This document shows, one piece after another, positions 32,831-33,833 of a stretch of 33,833 nucleotides of DNA; position 1 is the stretch's first letter; the number at the start of each line of letters is the position of its first letter. Both the position numbers and the translations under genes were made by a program. Source of the DNA: Helicobacter sp. MIT 05-5294 (GTDB lineage Bacteria; Campylobacterota; Campylobacteria; Campylobacterales; Helicobacteraceae); assembly GCF_000765675.1 (NCBI RefSeq), contig NZ_JRPA02000020.1, positions 1-33,833 of the forward strand, read 5' to 3'. Under the pieces are notes generated by a model, which had not been told where the DNA came from, searched no databases, and worked only from the letters and a program-made list of their open reading frames with translations.

Positions 32831-33627
32831 GAAAATAGCCTTTTGAAGAATCCTTTTTTGGATTTTAAATCCATAAAGCTAACTTCTTCGCCCAAGATTC
32901 GTCTTGCAATGTTTTGGTAAGCAAGAGAGGAGAGAGAATTGCCATAAATCACGGGTTCGCCTGTGTTGGTAGAAGAGATGATTTTCTCATCTTCAGGCAC
33001 GATTCCAATCAGTGGTAAGGCAAGGATTTTTAGCACATCTTCCACGCTTAGCATTTCGCCCTTTTCTACCATTTCTGGCTTCAAACGATTGATAATCACA
33101 TGCTTTAGCACTTCTTGTCCCTCTTGGGCTTTTTTGCTTTTGGCATCAATGATTCCGATTACTCTATCAGCATCGCGCACACTTGAAACTTCAGGAGTAG
33201 AAACAATCAATGCGCGGTCAGCAAGGAAAATAGCGTGTTCAAACCCTCCTTCAATCCCAGCAGGAGAATCCAATAAGATAAAGTCAAACTCTTCTTTGAG
33301 TTTATTAATCAACGCAGAAACCTTTTCTTTGTCCAAAATGTTTTTGTCTTTGCTTTGACTTGCAGGTAAGAAATAAAGGGTTTTGGTTTTTTTATCGTTG
33401 ATTAGGGCTTGGGAGAGGTTGCACTCGCCCTCCATAACATTGACAATATCATAAACAATGCGATTCTCTAAGCCCAAAATCATATCTAAATTGCGCAAAC
33501 CAATATCAAAATCCACCGCCACAACTTTTTTTCCCGCATTTGCCAAACCTACGGCGAGATTCGCGGTTGTTGTAGATTTGCCCACACCGCCTTTGCCGGA
33601 AGTAATTGTAATCACACATCCACTCAA
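32827..33627 (-). CDS. minD: Septum site-determining ATPase MinD
   Basis: Membrane-associated ATPase of the Min system. The 266-residue product has the deviant Walker [12 protein letters not shown], the switch [38 protein letters not shown] and a C-terminal amphipathic membrane anchor [10 protein letters not shown]. It aligns throughout with H. pylori MinD from memory. I choose the TTG at 33627, which has AAGGTG at good spacing and gives the family length; a TTG at 33651 would sit on the predicted transcription start from the -10 box at 33659-33664. A GTG at 33615 is possible but less well placed. Confidence 0.95.
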   Translation of the reverse strand: MSGCVITITSGKGGVGKSTTTANLAVGLANAGKKVVAVDFDIGLRNLDMILGLENRIVYDIVNVMEGECNLSQALINDKKTKTLYFLPASQSKDKNILDKEKVSALINKLKEEFDFILLDSPAGIEGGFEHAIFLADRALIVSTPEVSSVRDADRVIGIIDAKSKKAQEGQEVLKHVIINRLKPEMVEKGEMLSVEDVLKILALPLIGIVPEDEKIISSTNTGEPVIYGNSLSSLAYQNIARRILGEEVSFMDLKSKKGFFKRLFS

Positions 33628-33658
33628 AATAACACCTTCATTTAAAATCAAGGCGAAA

Positions 33659-33664
33659 ATTATA
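33659..33664 (-). promoter_or_regulatory. Candidate -10 box of the min-dprA cluster
   Basis: TATAAT on the reverse strand, about 32 bases before the TTG at 33627. It would drive minD, minE and probably the genes after them. Confidence 0.55.
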
Positions 33665-33734
33665 TCTTTTGAAGCATTTAATAAGAATTAAATACGAAAT
33701 TTTTGGAAAATTTATCAAAAATAGAATCTTGAAG

Positions 33735-33833
33735 TTACCCCAACCCTCTAAAATCATTTATAATATGGATTGTGAAATCTTCAAATTCATTTTGTTCAAT
33801 AAAATCCATCAACTCTCTTATGCTAGAATTATT
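33735..33833 (-). CDS. C-terminal end of an unidentified protein (runs off the window)
   Basis: A reverse-strand frame enters from the window edge and stops with TAA at 33737-33735. The 32 visible residues (NNSSIRELMDFIEQNEFEDF, then TIHIINDFRGLG) look like a normal acidic helical C-terminus. In H. pylori ilvC precedes minD, but these residues are not recognisable as IlvC. Too short to identify. Confidence 0.4.
   Translation of the reverse strand, partial: NNSSIRELMDFIEQNEFEDFTIHIINDFRGLG

Overview
The window looks like a chromosomal segment of a low-GC member of the Campylobacterota, most likely a Helicobacter of the enterohepatic kind. The MinD, DprA and 2-Cys peroxiredoxin sequences resemble their H. 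pylori counterparts as I remember them. Promoters mostly carry a -10 box (often extended, TGnTATAAT-like) with no clear -35, and TTG starts occur. Species cannot be named from the sequence alone. Most of the window is housekeeping; there is no prophage, insertion sequence, CRISPR array, tRNA or rRNA that I can see.

Layout. 1-1240 (-): N-terminal two thirds of a methyl-accepting chemotaxis receptor. 1525-5561 (-): a small conserved protein, malic enzyme, a large AsmA-like inner-membrane protein and a cysteine-rich lipoprotein. 5667-8480 (+): ileS. 8889-9374 (-): a flavodoxin, divergent from a surface-glycan operon at 9461-11508 (48-residue membrane protein, a frameshifted GT4 glycosyltransferase, a NodB-type deacetylase). 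Then metK (-), a peroxiredoxin (+), ttcA and a YajR-like transporter (-), and an ITPase (+). 17159-18206 (-): a secreted cysteine-containing small protein and a DUF2971-like protein behind a promoter containing a run of 13 cytosines on the + strand. Then ppk (-), purM, a triple SH3b protein, aroE, long HPF and cca (+), argB (-), a 2-hydroxyacid dehydrogenase and a YqaA-type membrane protein (+). 28406-33627 (-): minD, minE, a YibQ-like divergent polysaccharide deacetylase, a beta-propeller/alpha-helical protein, and dprA. A fragment of another reverse-strand gene closes the window.

Five gene-free gaps of about 290-410 bases (8481-8888, 13587-13940, 16806-17158, 18207-18572, 25777-26070) share one family of dispersed palindromic elements. 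The ends are conserved (ATTGCGAG ... GGCAATCTA). The inner stem differs between copies but stays base-paired, which suggests selection for, or propagation through, the hairpin. Four of the five gaps lie between convergent genes.

The points most worth following are the hairpin family, the probable phase-variable promoter of the DUF2971-like gene, the propeller-plus-solenoid protein next to minDE and dprA, the symmetric cysteine pattern of the lipoprotein, the one-base frameshift in the glycosyltransferase, and a strong excess of the pentamer GAATC/GATTC that weakens over the DUF2971-like gene.
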